Assembly: GCA_964345135.1 (NCBI GenBank)
Contig: CAYFQI010000148.1
Coordinates: forward strand, 1-7,438
Source of the DNA: CAYMKE01 sp964345135
GTDB taxonomy: Bacteria > Bacteroidota > Bacteroidia > Bacteroidales > JBBRXJ01
Length of the DNA stretch: 7,438 nucleotides
Direction of reading: 5' to 3'
In this document: piece by piece, positions 1-6,479 of the stretch
How positions within the stretch are numbered: position 1 is the first letter of the stretch
Layout of the letters: the number at the start of each line of letters is the position of its first letter
The notes under the pieces: model-generated
What the model was told of the DNA's origin: nothing
Database searches by the model: none
The model's input: only the letters and a program-made list of their open reading frames with translations
Program-made: the position numbers and the translations under genes

Positions 1-338
1 AACTCATGGCGAGCTCCATCTGACCGATTACAAACAAAAAAATAAACAGATGAAACACCTTCTACAATAAATCGTGTTAAAGTAGTAATGGCATAAGCAA
101 AGATACCAAAACTGAATATAATGAGCCCTGCTGTAAACCACATTCCTGTTGATGACAATGGCCAGACCTCTTTGAACCCGACGGTGGACATAGTGATGAT
201 GGTCATGTAAAAGGCTTCACTAAATGTATATCCTTCTATAATCATATATCCGGATATACCAATTCCGATGATTAAAACCAATAATCCCAATCCTATAAAG
301 AATGCAAGGTAGCTCTCTTTTTTCTTTTTTTGGGCCAT
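1..338 (-). CDS. Two-TM potassium channel protein, N-terminal part, cut by the window edge
   Basis: The minus-strand frame stays open from an ATG at 338 to the edge (112 residues, no stop). After a lysine-rich start (residues 4-7) come a membrane helix at about 11-33, a pore helix at about 38-50 leading into the selectivity filter MSTVGFKEV (T52-V-G-F55), and a second membrane helix at about 66-90. This is the pore of a two-helix prokaryotic K+ channel; TVGF is an accepted variant of TVGYG. Family members usually continue into a basic linker and a cytoplasmic TrkA-N/RCK nucleotide-binding domain, which would lie beyond the edge. From about G94 the sequence (VSSVYFFVCNRSDGARHE) does not look like that linker, so the gene may be interrupted or the edge chimeric. 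Its ATG overlaps the stop of the DUF2851 gene by one base (TAATG), which implies translational coupling. Confident for the pore, not for the last 18 residues. Confidence 0.8.
   Translation of the reverse strand, partial: MAQKKKKESYLAFFIGLGLLVLIIGIGISGYMIIEGYTFSEAFYMTIITMSTVGFKEVWPLSSTGMWFTAGLIIFSFGIFAYAITTLTRFIVEGVSSVYFFVCNRSDGARHE
3..17. repeat. 15-base repeat, copy 1 (inverted partner at 2694-2708)
   Basis: The plus strand reads CTCATGGCGAGCTCC, the exact reverse complement of 2694-2708. Flanking bases do not match. It lies in the part of the truncated channel gene that no longer resembles its family. The core contains the palindrome GAGCTC. Its identity is unknown. Confidence 0.55.
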
Positions 339-1609
339 TAATGTTTTGATATTACCTGGTTTCCGATTTGACAATCAAGGCATCTCTTTTGATTGCAATA
401 TACATTTTTGAGTTGAAGCAGGGCTTGAGACTGCAAGGCATTTTCCGGGATGATGCCAAGTTCTTTCCAACCTTTGATAATATGATTTTGCTCGGCCTTT
501 ACATGCTCTAAGAATTTTAATGCCCGGTCTTTATACATTTGGTTGTCTTTTACTTTTCCATAAACAAATAAAAAGGGAATGATGGTGTTGATCAATAATA
601 TGTTGATCCCTGCATCCCCGAGCTTTTTGATGCGTTTTGCCGATGATTTACCAAATGTATAATGAACATCCCAGTAAGAAGAAGCAGTCACCGAGAGTAG
701 TTTTTTGATCTCTTCCACATCATTTGCCTCGAGAATTTTGGAAAAAAGTTTTGACGAGTAATAGATCAATGAAGCGAATTGTGCTATCCGGATGGTCGGG
801 AAATTAGATGGCCTGAGACGCAAAAATTTCCATAAATGCTTCTCAACAGGTTTTAAACTGAACTTTTTTTGAAGAAATGTATATTCTCTTTTCAATGCTT
901 TGATATAATCATCTTTATGTTCCAAATCATTAAGCATCCCGGCCTGTCCAAAGAGTAGTGCTTCGATTTGCAGGAGGTTATTTTTGTGTTTGGCGAGGCA
1001 ATTAAGAGGGATTGACTTTACCAGCATTTCAAACGGCTGTGCATTGAGTTTAAATCCGAAATTATTTCCCATACGTTGGTAAAATGTTTCTTCCCAATTA
1101 TTTTTATTTTGTTTGAAATACCTGGTGATTTCACTCGCTTTTGCCTCCAGCCGTTCAACCATTAGTTTTTCGAGCCAGTAGCGGATAATGAATGAATTAA
1201 CATCGTTGATTTTATGTTCACAACTAATCCAGTTCCGGCTGTTGATGAGATCAGTATAATTATTATAATATTTTGGATTGTATTTTAGTGTAATCGTGGG
1301 GATTGGTTCGCCGTTCGTGCGTTTAACAGGCTTGTCATGATTGGCAACAGCCTGTATGATCACATTGTCATAAGCTTTGTCATGATGATGGCCGTGTTTT
1401 TCCCAGTCAGAACTATTTACATGTATTTCTACATTTCCTGCCCAAAGGACTTTGCCAATTTTAATTTTAACATTTGTAAAATCGGGGCCTGCATTGGTAT
1501 TTTGTTCTCCTACAGAAATAATCTCAAATTCTTCACCATTATCCAATACTGTTGAAGAGCTGTCAAACAACCCGTATTTCCAGACATATTGTAAAAAGTT
1601 TTCGTTCAT
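338..1609 (-). CDS. DUF2851 family protein
   Basis: A 423-residue protein that I recognise as DUF2851, a family of unknown function widespread in Bacteroidota; the length is normal. The conserved N-terminal block holds NTNAGPDF (37-44, D43), the segment LWAGNVEIHV (55-64, E61, H63), a DW at 68-69, a histidine cluster (H72, H74-H76), and TNGEPIPTI (98-106). The D...E-x-H pattern on predicted beta strands recalls nuclease-type folds, but that is only a hint. The middle is helical and rich in Lys and Leu. The C-terminus has three cysteines spaced C-x4-C-x2-C (C405, C410, C413), which could bind a metal or an Fe-S cluster. There is no signal peptide or membrane segment, so it is probably cytoplasmic. 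The ATG at 1609 fits the family start (MNENFLQYVWK). It lies 228 bases after pyrF and is coupled to the channel gene downstream. Confidence 0.9.
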   Translation of the reverse strand: MNENFLQYVWKYGLFDSSSTVLDNGEEFEIISVGEQNTNAGPDFTNVKIKIGKVLWAGNVEIHVNSSDWEKHGHHHDKAYDNVIIQAVANHDKPVKRTNGEPIPTITLKYNPKYYNNYTDLINSRNWISCEHKINDVNSFIIRYWLEKLMVERLEAKASEITRYFKQNKNNWEETFYQRMGNNFGFKLNAQPFEMLVKSIPLNCLAKHKNNLLQIEALLFGQAGMLNDLEHKDDYIKALKREYTFLQKKFSLKPVEKHLWKFLRLRPSNFPTIRIAQFASLIYYSSKLFSKILEANDVEEIKKLLSVTASSYWDVHYTFGKSSAKRIKKLGDAGINILLINTIIPFLFVYGKVKDNQMYKDRALKFLEHVKAEQNHIIKGWKELGIIPENALQSQALLQLKNVYCNQKRCLDCQIGNQVISKH

Positions 1610-1682
1610 ATGTTTAATTTTAAACCGCTGTGAACGCAGGGATATTTTTACATCGTATTGTTGTTAATGCTTTATTTTTCAG

Positions 1683-1787
1683 TTATAATTTTATTAGTTT
1701 CCTGATGATATCTTCTTTCGTCGGGTACATGAAATCAGGTTCCGTTTGTAATCGCTTTTGTCTGTGTCTCCGCCGTATCCGTTTCAT
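1683..1787 (-). CDS. Possible small arginine-rich ORF (34 residues)
   Basis: ATG at 1787, TAA at 1685-1683. Nine of the first 12 residues are K, R or H (MKRIRRRHRQKR), followed by a less basic half ending in EDIIRKLIKL that could form an amphipathic helix. The open frame extends five codons upstream of the ATG to a TAA. It lies in the gap between pyrF and the DUF2851 gene, on the same strand. I do not recognise it. It could be a small nucleic-acid-binding peptide, a decayed gene end or chance; nothing in the sequence decides between these. Confidence 0.25.
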   Translation of the reverse strand: MKRIRRRHRQKRLQTEPDFMYPTKEDIIRKLIKL

Positions 1788-1812
1788 GGGTCTTACCACT
1801 TGTTAATTTGAT

Positions 1813-1831
1813 GAATGTTCATGTGACATTC
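1813..1831 (-). terminator. Hairpin directly after pyrF, possible terminator
   Basis: GAATGT and ACATTC form a perfect 6-bp stem around a 7-base loop, starting just after the pyrF stop. An outer TGAT/ATCA pairing that includes the TGA stop could extend it across a 5-base bulge. No U-run follows on the minus strand, so it is not a classic intrinsic terminator; it may instead stabilise or mark the 3' end of the operon mRNA. Confidence 0.35.
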
Positions 1832-1837
1832 GATGTA

Positions 1838-2668
1838 TCAGATAATGTTATATTGTTGTAAAAACCCTTTCATTTCCTGCTGAATATCCATCGCATTTTT
1901 TCTTGCTGCCTCATCAAAAGATGCATCATCAGATGCAAAAATAATAGATCTTGAAGAATTCACAAGCAACCCGCATTGTTCATTCATTCCATATTTCACA
2001 ACCTCTTCAAGGGTTCCGCCCTGTGCGCCAACACCGGGAATCAATAAAAAGTTCCGGGGGGCTATATTCCTGATTTCCTTGAGCTGTTGTGCTCGTGTAG
2101 CACCTGCCACGTACATCATATTTTCATGAGTTCCCCATTCCCTGCTTTGAAGAATGACATTTTCAAATAAGTGCTTTCCCGAATTATCTTTGATATATTG
2201 AAAATCATCTGCCCCGGCATTGGATGTTAAGGCTAATAAGATTACCCATTTTTCATTGTACTCGAGGAACGGAATGACCGAGTCTGACCCCATGTAAGGA
2301 GCTACCGTGATCGCATCGGCATTGAGCTTGTGAAAAAAAGCTTCTGCATATTTTTTTGAAGTATTCCCGATATCTCCGCGTTTGGCATCTGCAATGATGA
2401 ATATATCAGGATATGTTGTACGGATGTATTGGATGGTATGATCAATGATGTCCCATCCTTCAGCGCCCATGGCCTCATAAAATGCAATATTGAGCTTATA
2501 AGCCATGGTCAGGTCTCCCGTGGCATCAATAATACGTTTATTGAATTCGAGTACAGGCTGCTTTGATGCATCCAGGACAGGTGGCATCTTATGATGGTCG
2601 GAATCAAGGCCGATGCATAAAAACGACTGCTTCGTCCTGATCGTTTTTATAAGGTCATTATAATTCAT
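1838..2668 (-). CDS. pyrF: Orotidine 5'-phosphate decarboxylase (type 2)
   Basis: Converts OMP to UMP, the last step of de novo pyrimidine synthesis, in the cytoplasm. The 276-residue protein is a complete member of the longer, type-2 PyrF subfamily. Visible sites are the substrate-binding LDSD after the first strand (21-24), YKLN (57-60), the catalytic DAKRGDIGNT (94-103, with D94, K96 and D99 as the charged network), TVAPYMG (121-127), the phosphate-binding PGVGAQGG (211-218), and NSSRSI (237-242). Start: ATG at 2668 gives MNYNDLIKTI, which fits the family; the leader is A-rich with no Shine-Dalgarno, as usual in Bacteroidota. It follows prfA and a possible small ORF with a 41-base gap and is probably the last gene of the purM-prfA-pyrF unit. 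The 15-base repeat 2694-2708 sits just upstream of its start. No damage is seen. Confidence 0.97.
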   Translation of the reverse strand: MNYNDLIKTIRTKQSFLCIGLDSDHHKMPPVLDASKQPVLEFNKRIIDATGDLTMAYKLNIAFYEAMGAEGWDIIDHTIQYIRTTYPDIFIIADAKRGDIGNTSKKYAEAFFHKLNADAITVAPYMGSDSVIPFLEYNEKWVILLALTSNAGADDFQYIKDNSGKHLFENVILQSREWGTHENMMYVAGATRAQQLKEIRNIAPRNFLLIPGVGAQGGTLEEVVKYGMNEQCGLLVNSSRSIIFASDDASFDEAARKNAMDIQQEMKGFLQQYNII

Positions 2669-2693
2669 TTTTATTTTATTTTTATATTCATAC

Positions 2694-2708
2694 GGAGCTC
2701 GCCATGAG
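2694..2708. repeat. 15-base repeat, copy 2 (inverted partner at 3-17)
   Basis: GGAGCTCGCCATGAG on the plus strand, the exact reverse complement of 3-17. It occupies most of the G/C-rich part of the short gap between the small ORF and pyrF, 25 bases upstream of the pyrF ATG. It could be a dispersed repeat, an operator or coincidence. Confidence 0.55.
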
Positions 2709-2709
2709 G

Positions 2710-2823
2710 CTAATGCATTGACTGTGTGTTGTCCGGACAGACTATCAGGGTTGTGTTAAAATTTTTGTCATGGCCCGGTTCATCTGGTAAATCATATTCG
2801 TACATGTTTATATCCATGTCCAT
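2710..2823 (-). CDS. Possible small acidic protein (37 residues) between prfA and pyrF
   Basis: ATG at 2823, TAG at 2712-2710. The peptide starts MDMDINMYEYDLPDEPGHD and continues through TTLIVCPDN to a C-terminal SMH. It has eight Asp/Glu against one Lys, so it is strongly acidic, with one cysteine (C29). It fits neatly in the operon: 19 bases after the prfA stop and 41 before pyrF, same strand. Codon use looks unremarkable. I do not recognise it. It may be a real small protein, a coupling or leader ORF for pyrF, or an accidental frame; conservation in relatives would decide. Confidence 0.4.
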   Translation of the reverse strand: MDMDINMYEYDLPDEPGHDKNFNTTLIVCPDNTQSMH

Positions 2824-2842
2824 GGCTACCTTTTATTCCCGA

Positions 2843-3934
2843 TTATTCTTCTGTACTTACTTCATTGAGTTTTTCTGCATTTTCAACTACCTGCAATTCG
2901 TCAATGATCTGCTGGATATTGCCGTCCATGATATTTTGCAGGTTAAACAGGGTCAGGTTTATCCGGTGGTCTGTCATCCTGCCCTGCGGAAAATTATAGG
3001 TCCTGATCTTGGCAGACCTGTCTCCCGAAGAAACCATTGTTTTTCGTTTTGCTGCTTCTTCATCAAGTCTTTTTTGGTATTCCAGGTTATAAATCCGTGT
3101 TTTAAGCTCAGACATGGCTTTGTTGAGGTTTTTGATTTGAGATTTTTCGTCCTGGCAGGTAACCACGATGCCTGTAGGTATATGGGTTAAGCGTATGGCA
3201 GAATAAGTGGTATTTACAGACTGTCCGCCCGGCCCGGAAGAACAATAGGTGTCTTTTCTGACATCTTCATCTTTCAAATCTACTTCAAATTCATCGGCTT
3301 CCGGGAGCACGGCCACGGTAGCAGCTGAGGTATGCACCCGTCCCTGTGTTTCTGTTTGGGGCACTCGTTGTACACGGTGAACTCCTGATTCATATTTCAG
3401 TGTACCGTAAACATGATCGCCTGATGCCTTCAGGATCACCTCTTTAAATCCTCCTGAAGAGCCTTCTGTAACACTGGTGACTTCAATTTTCCATTTCTTT
3501 TCTTCGGCAAATTTCGTGTACATCCTGTACAGGTCGCCTGCAAAAATACTTGCTTCGTCACCTCCCGTGCCAGCCCTGATTTCAAGAATAGCATCGCGTT
3601 CATCTTCAGGGTCTTTTGGGATTAATAATTGTTTTATTGTGGATTCAATGGTTTCCACGTTCTTGTGAAGTTCTTCGAGCTCTTGTTTAGCCATGCTTTT
3701 CAGCTCATCATCCTCTTCTTCATTCAGGATGTTTTGGGCCGATTTAATTTTTTCAAGAATGTCTTTGTATTGATTATACTTTTCAATGAGAGGTGTCAGG
3801 TCTTTATATTCTTTATTGAGTTTTACATACCGGTCCATGTCAGCAATCACATCAGGATCACTGATCAAATTTGTCACCTCCTCGTATCTTTTTTTGACTT
3901 CACCGAGTTTTTCAAAAAGCGTGTTCTTTTCCAT
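2843..3934 (-). CDS. prfA: Peptide chain release factor 1 (RF1)
   Basis: Recognises UAA and UAG in the ribosomal A site and triggers hydrolysis of peptidyl-tRNA. At 363 residues it has normal class-I length. Domain 1 is a charged helical N-terminus (1-105). The core follows with EIRAGTGGDEA (118-128) and the SGVHRVQRVP block. The codon-reading tripeptide of the P-x-T type is PQT (192-194; E. coli has PAT), which marks RF1 rather than RF2 (SPF). The catalytic GGQ is at 236-238 within SSGPGGQSVNTT, where S replaces the H that often follows Q; I recall this form in Bacteroidota. C-terminal domain motifs include RSAKIRTYNFPQGRMTDHR (306-324). The ATG at 3934 lies 18 bases after the purM stop, so the two are very likely co-transcribed. 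Confidence 0.97.
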   Translation of the reverse strand: MEKNTLFEKLGEVKKRYEEVTNLISDPDVIADMDRYVKLNKEYKDLTPLIEKYNQYKDILEKIKSAQNILNEEEDDELKSMAKQELEELHKNVETIESTIKQLLIPKDPEDERDAILEIRAGTGGDEASIFAGDLYRMYTKFAEEKKWKIEVTSVTEGSSGGFKEVILKASGDHVYGTLKYESGVHRVQRVPQTETQGRVHTSAATVAVLPEADEFEVDLKDEDVRKDTYCSSGPGGQSVNTTYSAIRLTHIPTGIVVTCQDEKSQIKNLNKAMSELKTRIYNLEYQKRLDEEAAKRKTMVSSGDRSAKIRTYNFPQGRMTDHRINLTLFNLQNIMDGNIQQIIDELQVVENAEKLNEVSTEE

Positions 3935-3952
3935 GTTTTAACTTGTTCAGTA

Positions 3953-5131
3953 TTATTTGTGATAAACAAACTCACCATGTTTACTTTTTATTGTAAGTTT
4001 TGTGTTTTCTGATTGTTTACATCTTCCAATGATGTTGGCTTGTACACCAAATGATTCAGCAATTTTAATGCAATGTTCAGCAACTGTTTCATCAGAAAGG
4101 TATAATTCCATGCGGTGTCCCATGTTGAATACGTTGTACATTTCCTGCCATGAAGTACCGGATGCGTTTTGGATGATATCAAATAAAGGCGGTGTATCAA
4201 AAAGATTATCTTTTATGACATGCAGGTTTGTTACAAAATTCATCACCTTTGTCTGGGCACCTCCGGAACAATGAATAATTCCATGAACAGATTCCCGGTG
4301 ATTGGTTAGTATCTGCTTGATGACCGGGGCATATGTTCTCGTGGGGGATAGTACAAGCTTCCCTGCATTGATGTCAAGGCCTTCAATCGTGTCTGTAAGC
4401 CCGTGATGGCCCTGGTAAATAAGTGAATCATCCAGGTTGTTGTCATAACTTTCGGGGTATTTTTTAGCCAGTTGATGATGAAATACGTCATGACGTGCAG
4501 AAGTTAACCCGTTACTGCCAATGCCACTGTTGTATTCATCTTCATAATTCGATTGCCCGAATGAAGCCAGGCCAACAATGATGTTTCCACTGCTGATATT
4601 GTCATTGACAATCAGGTCAGAGCGTTTCAAGCGGCATGTTACATTGGCATCCACGATGATTGTCTTCACCAGGTCGCCTACATCAGCTGTTTCACCTCCT
4701 GCAAAATGAATGTTGATCCCTAAGCCCCTTAGTTTTGCTAAAAAGTCTTCTGTCCCCCTGATGATCTCCGAGATTACCTCTCCTGGTATCAGGTTTTTAT
4801 TTCTTCCCAGTGTAGAAGTTAGCAGGATATGATCTGTGGCTCCTACACACAACAAGTCATCAATATTCATGACAATAGCATCTTGTGCAATTCCCTGCCA
4901 GACAGATATGTCACCGGTTTCTTTCCAGTACATATAAGCCAGTGATGATTTGGTGCCGGCACCATCTGCGTGCATGATATTGCAATATTGATCATTCCGG
5001 CCAATGATGTCGGGTAATATTTTACAAAAGGCTTGCGGATACAAGCCTTTATCAATATGTTTTACTGCATTGGCCACGTCTTCTTTTGATGCGGATACTC
5101 CTCTGCGGTTGTAAAAATCTGTTCCGGGCAT
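3953..5131 (-). CDS. purM: Phosphoribosylformylglycinamidine cyclo-ligase (AIR synthetase)
   Basis: Makes aminoimidazole ribonucleotide from FGAM with ATP, step five of de novo purine synthesis. The start chosen here, ATG at 5131, gives 392 residues beginning MPGTDFYNRRGVSASKEDV. A longer frame begins at a TTG at 5164, but that TTG lies inside the putative -7 box (5162-5169), and the family begins close to the YNxRGVSASKEDV motif. Key segments in order: HADGAGTKSSLAY, the ATP-site region QDAIVMNIDDLLCVGA, GRNKNLIPGE, FAGGETADVGDLV, the glycine-rich NSGIGSNGLTSARHD, LVLSPTRTYAPV, HCSGGAQTK, and the C-terminal NMGHRMEL. The form is the longer Bacteroidota type, not the roughly 345-residue E. 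coli type. It is the first gene of the unit that continues into prfA and pyrF. Intact. Confidence 0.96.
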   Translation of the reverse strand: MPGTDFYNRRGVSASKEDVANAVKHIDKGLYPQAFCKILPDIIGRNDQYCNIMHADGAGTKSSLAYMYWKETGDISVWQGIAQDAIVMNIDDLLCVGATDHILLTSTLGRNKNLIPGEVISEIIRGTEDFLAKLRGLGINIHFAGGETADVGDLVKTIIVDANVTCRLKRSDLIVNDNISSGNIIVGLASFGQSNYEDEYNSGIGSNGLTSARHDVFHHQLAKKYPESYDNNLDDSLIYQGHHGLTDTIEGLDINAGKLVLSPTRTYAPVIKQILTNHRESVHGIIHCSGGAQTKVMNFVTNLHVIKDNLFDTPPLFDIIQNASGTSWQEMYNVFNMGHRMELYLSDETVAEHCIKIAESFGVQANIIGRCKQSENTKLTIKSKHGEFVYHK

Positions 5132-5161
5132 ACTCTTATTTCTCAAAATGACTACAGGGTA

Positions 5162-5169
5162 CAAAGGTA
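5162..5169 (-). promoter_or_regulatory. Putative -7 promoter box for purM
   Basis: On the minus strand this reads TACCTTTG, a full match to the Bacteroidota housekeeping -7 consensus TAnnTTTG. Transcription would start near 5155, giving a leader of about 24 bases before the ATG at 5131. The -33 TTTG partner is poor: only a TTTA-like stretch lies roughly 17-20 bases upstream. The box supports purM as the first gene of its own transcript, separate from recA. Confidence 0.5.
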
Positions 5170-5233
5170 ATAAATTATAGCTCTTCTAAATATTTTTAAT
5201 GTACTATTTCCGGCTACAAGTATGTATGTACAA

Positions 5234-5247
5234 TATAACCCGTTATA
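5234..5247. promoter_or_regulatory. Short dyad TATAAC-CC-GTTATA in the recA-purM gap
   Basis: A perfect 6+6 inverted repeat around two bases. The centre is too tight for an RNA hairpin, so a DNA-binding site for a dimer is the more natural reading. It lies about 65 bases upstream of the purM -7 box. A second weak inverted pair (CCGTG at 5250-5254, CACGG at 5270-5274) lies beside it on the recA side. No regulator can be named. Confidence 0.25.
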
Positions 5248-5312
5248 GTCCGTGCAAATACTTTTACACCACGGGTCAAATAAACAGAGCCTGTAGAATG
5301 ATGTTTGTATGA

Positions 5313-6374
5313 TTATGCTTTTTCTTTTATGGCTTCCCGGATCTTATTGCTGAGTTCGTTGGCCAATTCTTCATTGTCTTTGAGTAGATTTTTTACAGCA
5401 TCGCGGCCCTGCCCGAGTTTCGTGCTCCCGTAGCTAAACCACGAACCACTCTTGGTGACCACGCCGTAGTCAACTCCCATGTCAATGATCTCACCTGTTT
5501 TAGAAATGCCTTCACCATACATGATGTCAAATTCGCACTTACGGAATGGAGGTGCCATTTTATTTTTAACAATTTTTACACGGGTACGGTTTCCTGATAT
5601 TTCTTCACCACTTTTGATCTGGCCAATTCTCCTGACATCAACCCTGACTGATGAATAAAATTTCAGGGCATTACCACCGGTTGTGGTTTCAGGATTACCA
5701 AACATGACCCCGATCTTTTCACGGAGTTGGTTAATGAAGATACAGCATGTATTGGTTTTGCTGATATTGGAAGATAGTTTCCGCATGGCCTGGGACATCA
5801 GGCGGGCCTGTAATCCCATGCTGGAATCCCCCATTTCACCTTCAATTTCGGATTTGGGTGTCAGGGCAGCTACTGAATCGATTACAATAATATCAATAGC
5901 GCCCGACCGAATCAGGTGGTCCGTGATTTCAAGAGCCTGTTCTCCATTGTCAGGTTGTGAAATGAGCAGGTTTTCAACATCCACACCAAGTTTTTGGGCA
6001 TAAAACCTGTCAAATGCATTTTCTGCATCAATAAAAGCCGCTATTCCTCCCTGGCGTTGCGCTTCAGCAATGGCATGAATGGTAAGGGTGGTTTTACCGG
6101 ATGATTCAGGGCCAAATATTTCTGATACCCGTCCTCTCGGATACCCCCCTATGCCCAATGCCATATCCAGGGAAAGTGATCCGGAAGATATGGATGGGAT
6201 ATCCTCAATGGCTTTGTCTCCCATCTTCATTATGGCGCCTTTGCCAAAATTTTTGTCTATCTTATCAATGGTAAGCTCTAATGCTTTTATTTTTTCTTTA
6301 TCAATGGGTTTTCCTGTTTGTTGTTTTTGTTCCTGTTTAGCGGTTTTGGTTGCCTGGTTTTTCTGATCACTCAT
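5313..6374 (-). CDS. recA: Recombinase A
   Basis: DNA-dependent ATPase that forms filaments on single-stranded DNA, pairs homologous strands and promotes SOS repressor cleavage. 353 residues, complete. A 25-residue Lys/Gln-rich N-terminal tail precedes the polymerisation helix (about 26-47). The Walker A motif GPESSGKT is at 88-95. The catalytic glutamate is E118 in FIDAENAFDRFYA; many RecA proteins have DAEHA, so N119 replaces the usual His. Walker B IIVIDSVAAL is at 162-171 (D166). Loop L1 spans about 178-200 (EGEMGDSSMGLQARLMSQAM). Loop L2 is INQLREKIGVMFGNPETTTGG (214-234), with the sensor glutamine Q216 and F225. The C-terminus is short and basic (REAIKEKA), without the acidic tail of E. 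coli RecA. Transcribed away from the SPOR gene; 181 bases separate it from purM, which has its own -7 box. No LexA site can be recognised. Confidence 0.98.
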   Translation of the reverse strand: MSDQKNQATKTAKQEQKQQTGKPIDKEKIKALELTIDKIDKNFGKGAIMKMGDKAIEDIPSISSGSLSLDMALGIGGYPRGRVSEIFGPESSGKTTLTIHAIAEAQRQGGIAAFIDAENAFDRFYAQKLGVDVENLLISQPDNGEQALEITDHLIRSGAIDIIVIDSVAALTPKSEIEGEMGDSSMGLQARLMSQAMRKLSSNISKTNTCCIFINQLREKIGVMFGNPETTTGGNALKFYSSVRVDVRRIGQIKSGEEISGNRTRVKIVKNKMAPPFRKCEFDIMYGEGISKTGEIIDMGVDYGVVTKSGSWFSYGSTKLGQGRDAVKNLLKDNEELANELSNKIREAIKEKA

Positions 6375-6392
6375 AATCTTTACTTATTTTTG

Positions 6393-6452
6393 TAGTTATT
6401 TGTGTAAAAATAAAAACATTAATTATTTTTTTTAGTTTATTTGTGTAAAAAT
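6393..6452 (+). repeat. Near-identical direct repeat in the recA/SPOR divergent spacer
   Basis: TAGTTATTTGTGTAAAAAT (6393-6411) recurs as TAGTTTATTTGTGTAAAAAT (6433-6452), differing by one inserted T, with starts 40 bases apart (about four helical turns). It lies centrally in the 105-base A/T-rich gap between the recA and SPOR starts, where a shared regulator could bind. Low complexity weakens the case. Confidence 0.45.
6399..6431 (+). promoter_or_regulatory. Possible promoter for the SPOR gene
   Basis: TTTG at 6399-6402, a 21-base spacer, then TATTTTTT at 6424-6431 resembles the Bacteroidota -33 TTTG / -7 TAnnTTTG promoter with one mismatch. Transcription would begin near 6438, giving a leader of about 40 bases to the ATG at 6480. 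A perfect -7 match, TATTTTTG, also occurs at 6385-6392 but lacks a -33 box. The region is so T-rich that chance matches are likely. Confidence 0.3.
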
Positions 6453-6479
6453 TATTAACATCTTTATAAGTAATTTTTA

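Noticed and set aside
2726..3190. Plus-strand 154-codon frame opposite prfA
   Set aside because: It is mostly antisense to the clearly conserved end of prfA, including conserved motifs, and has no recognisable product.
3629..4012. Plus-strand 127-codon hydrophobic frame opposite the prfA start and purM end
   Set aside because: The Phe/Leu-rich look arises from reading the complement of Lys/Glu-rich prfA codons. It is a shadow.
5285..5300. ACAG-GCT-CTGT hairpin after recA as a terminator
   Set aside because: The stem is only 4 bp and no T run follows directly. The adjacent CCGTG/CACGG pair is also too weak with a long loop.
6440..6470. Second promoter using the TTTG of the second direct-repeat copy
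   Set aside because: No TAnnTTTG-like box occurs 19-21 bases downstream.
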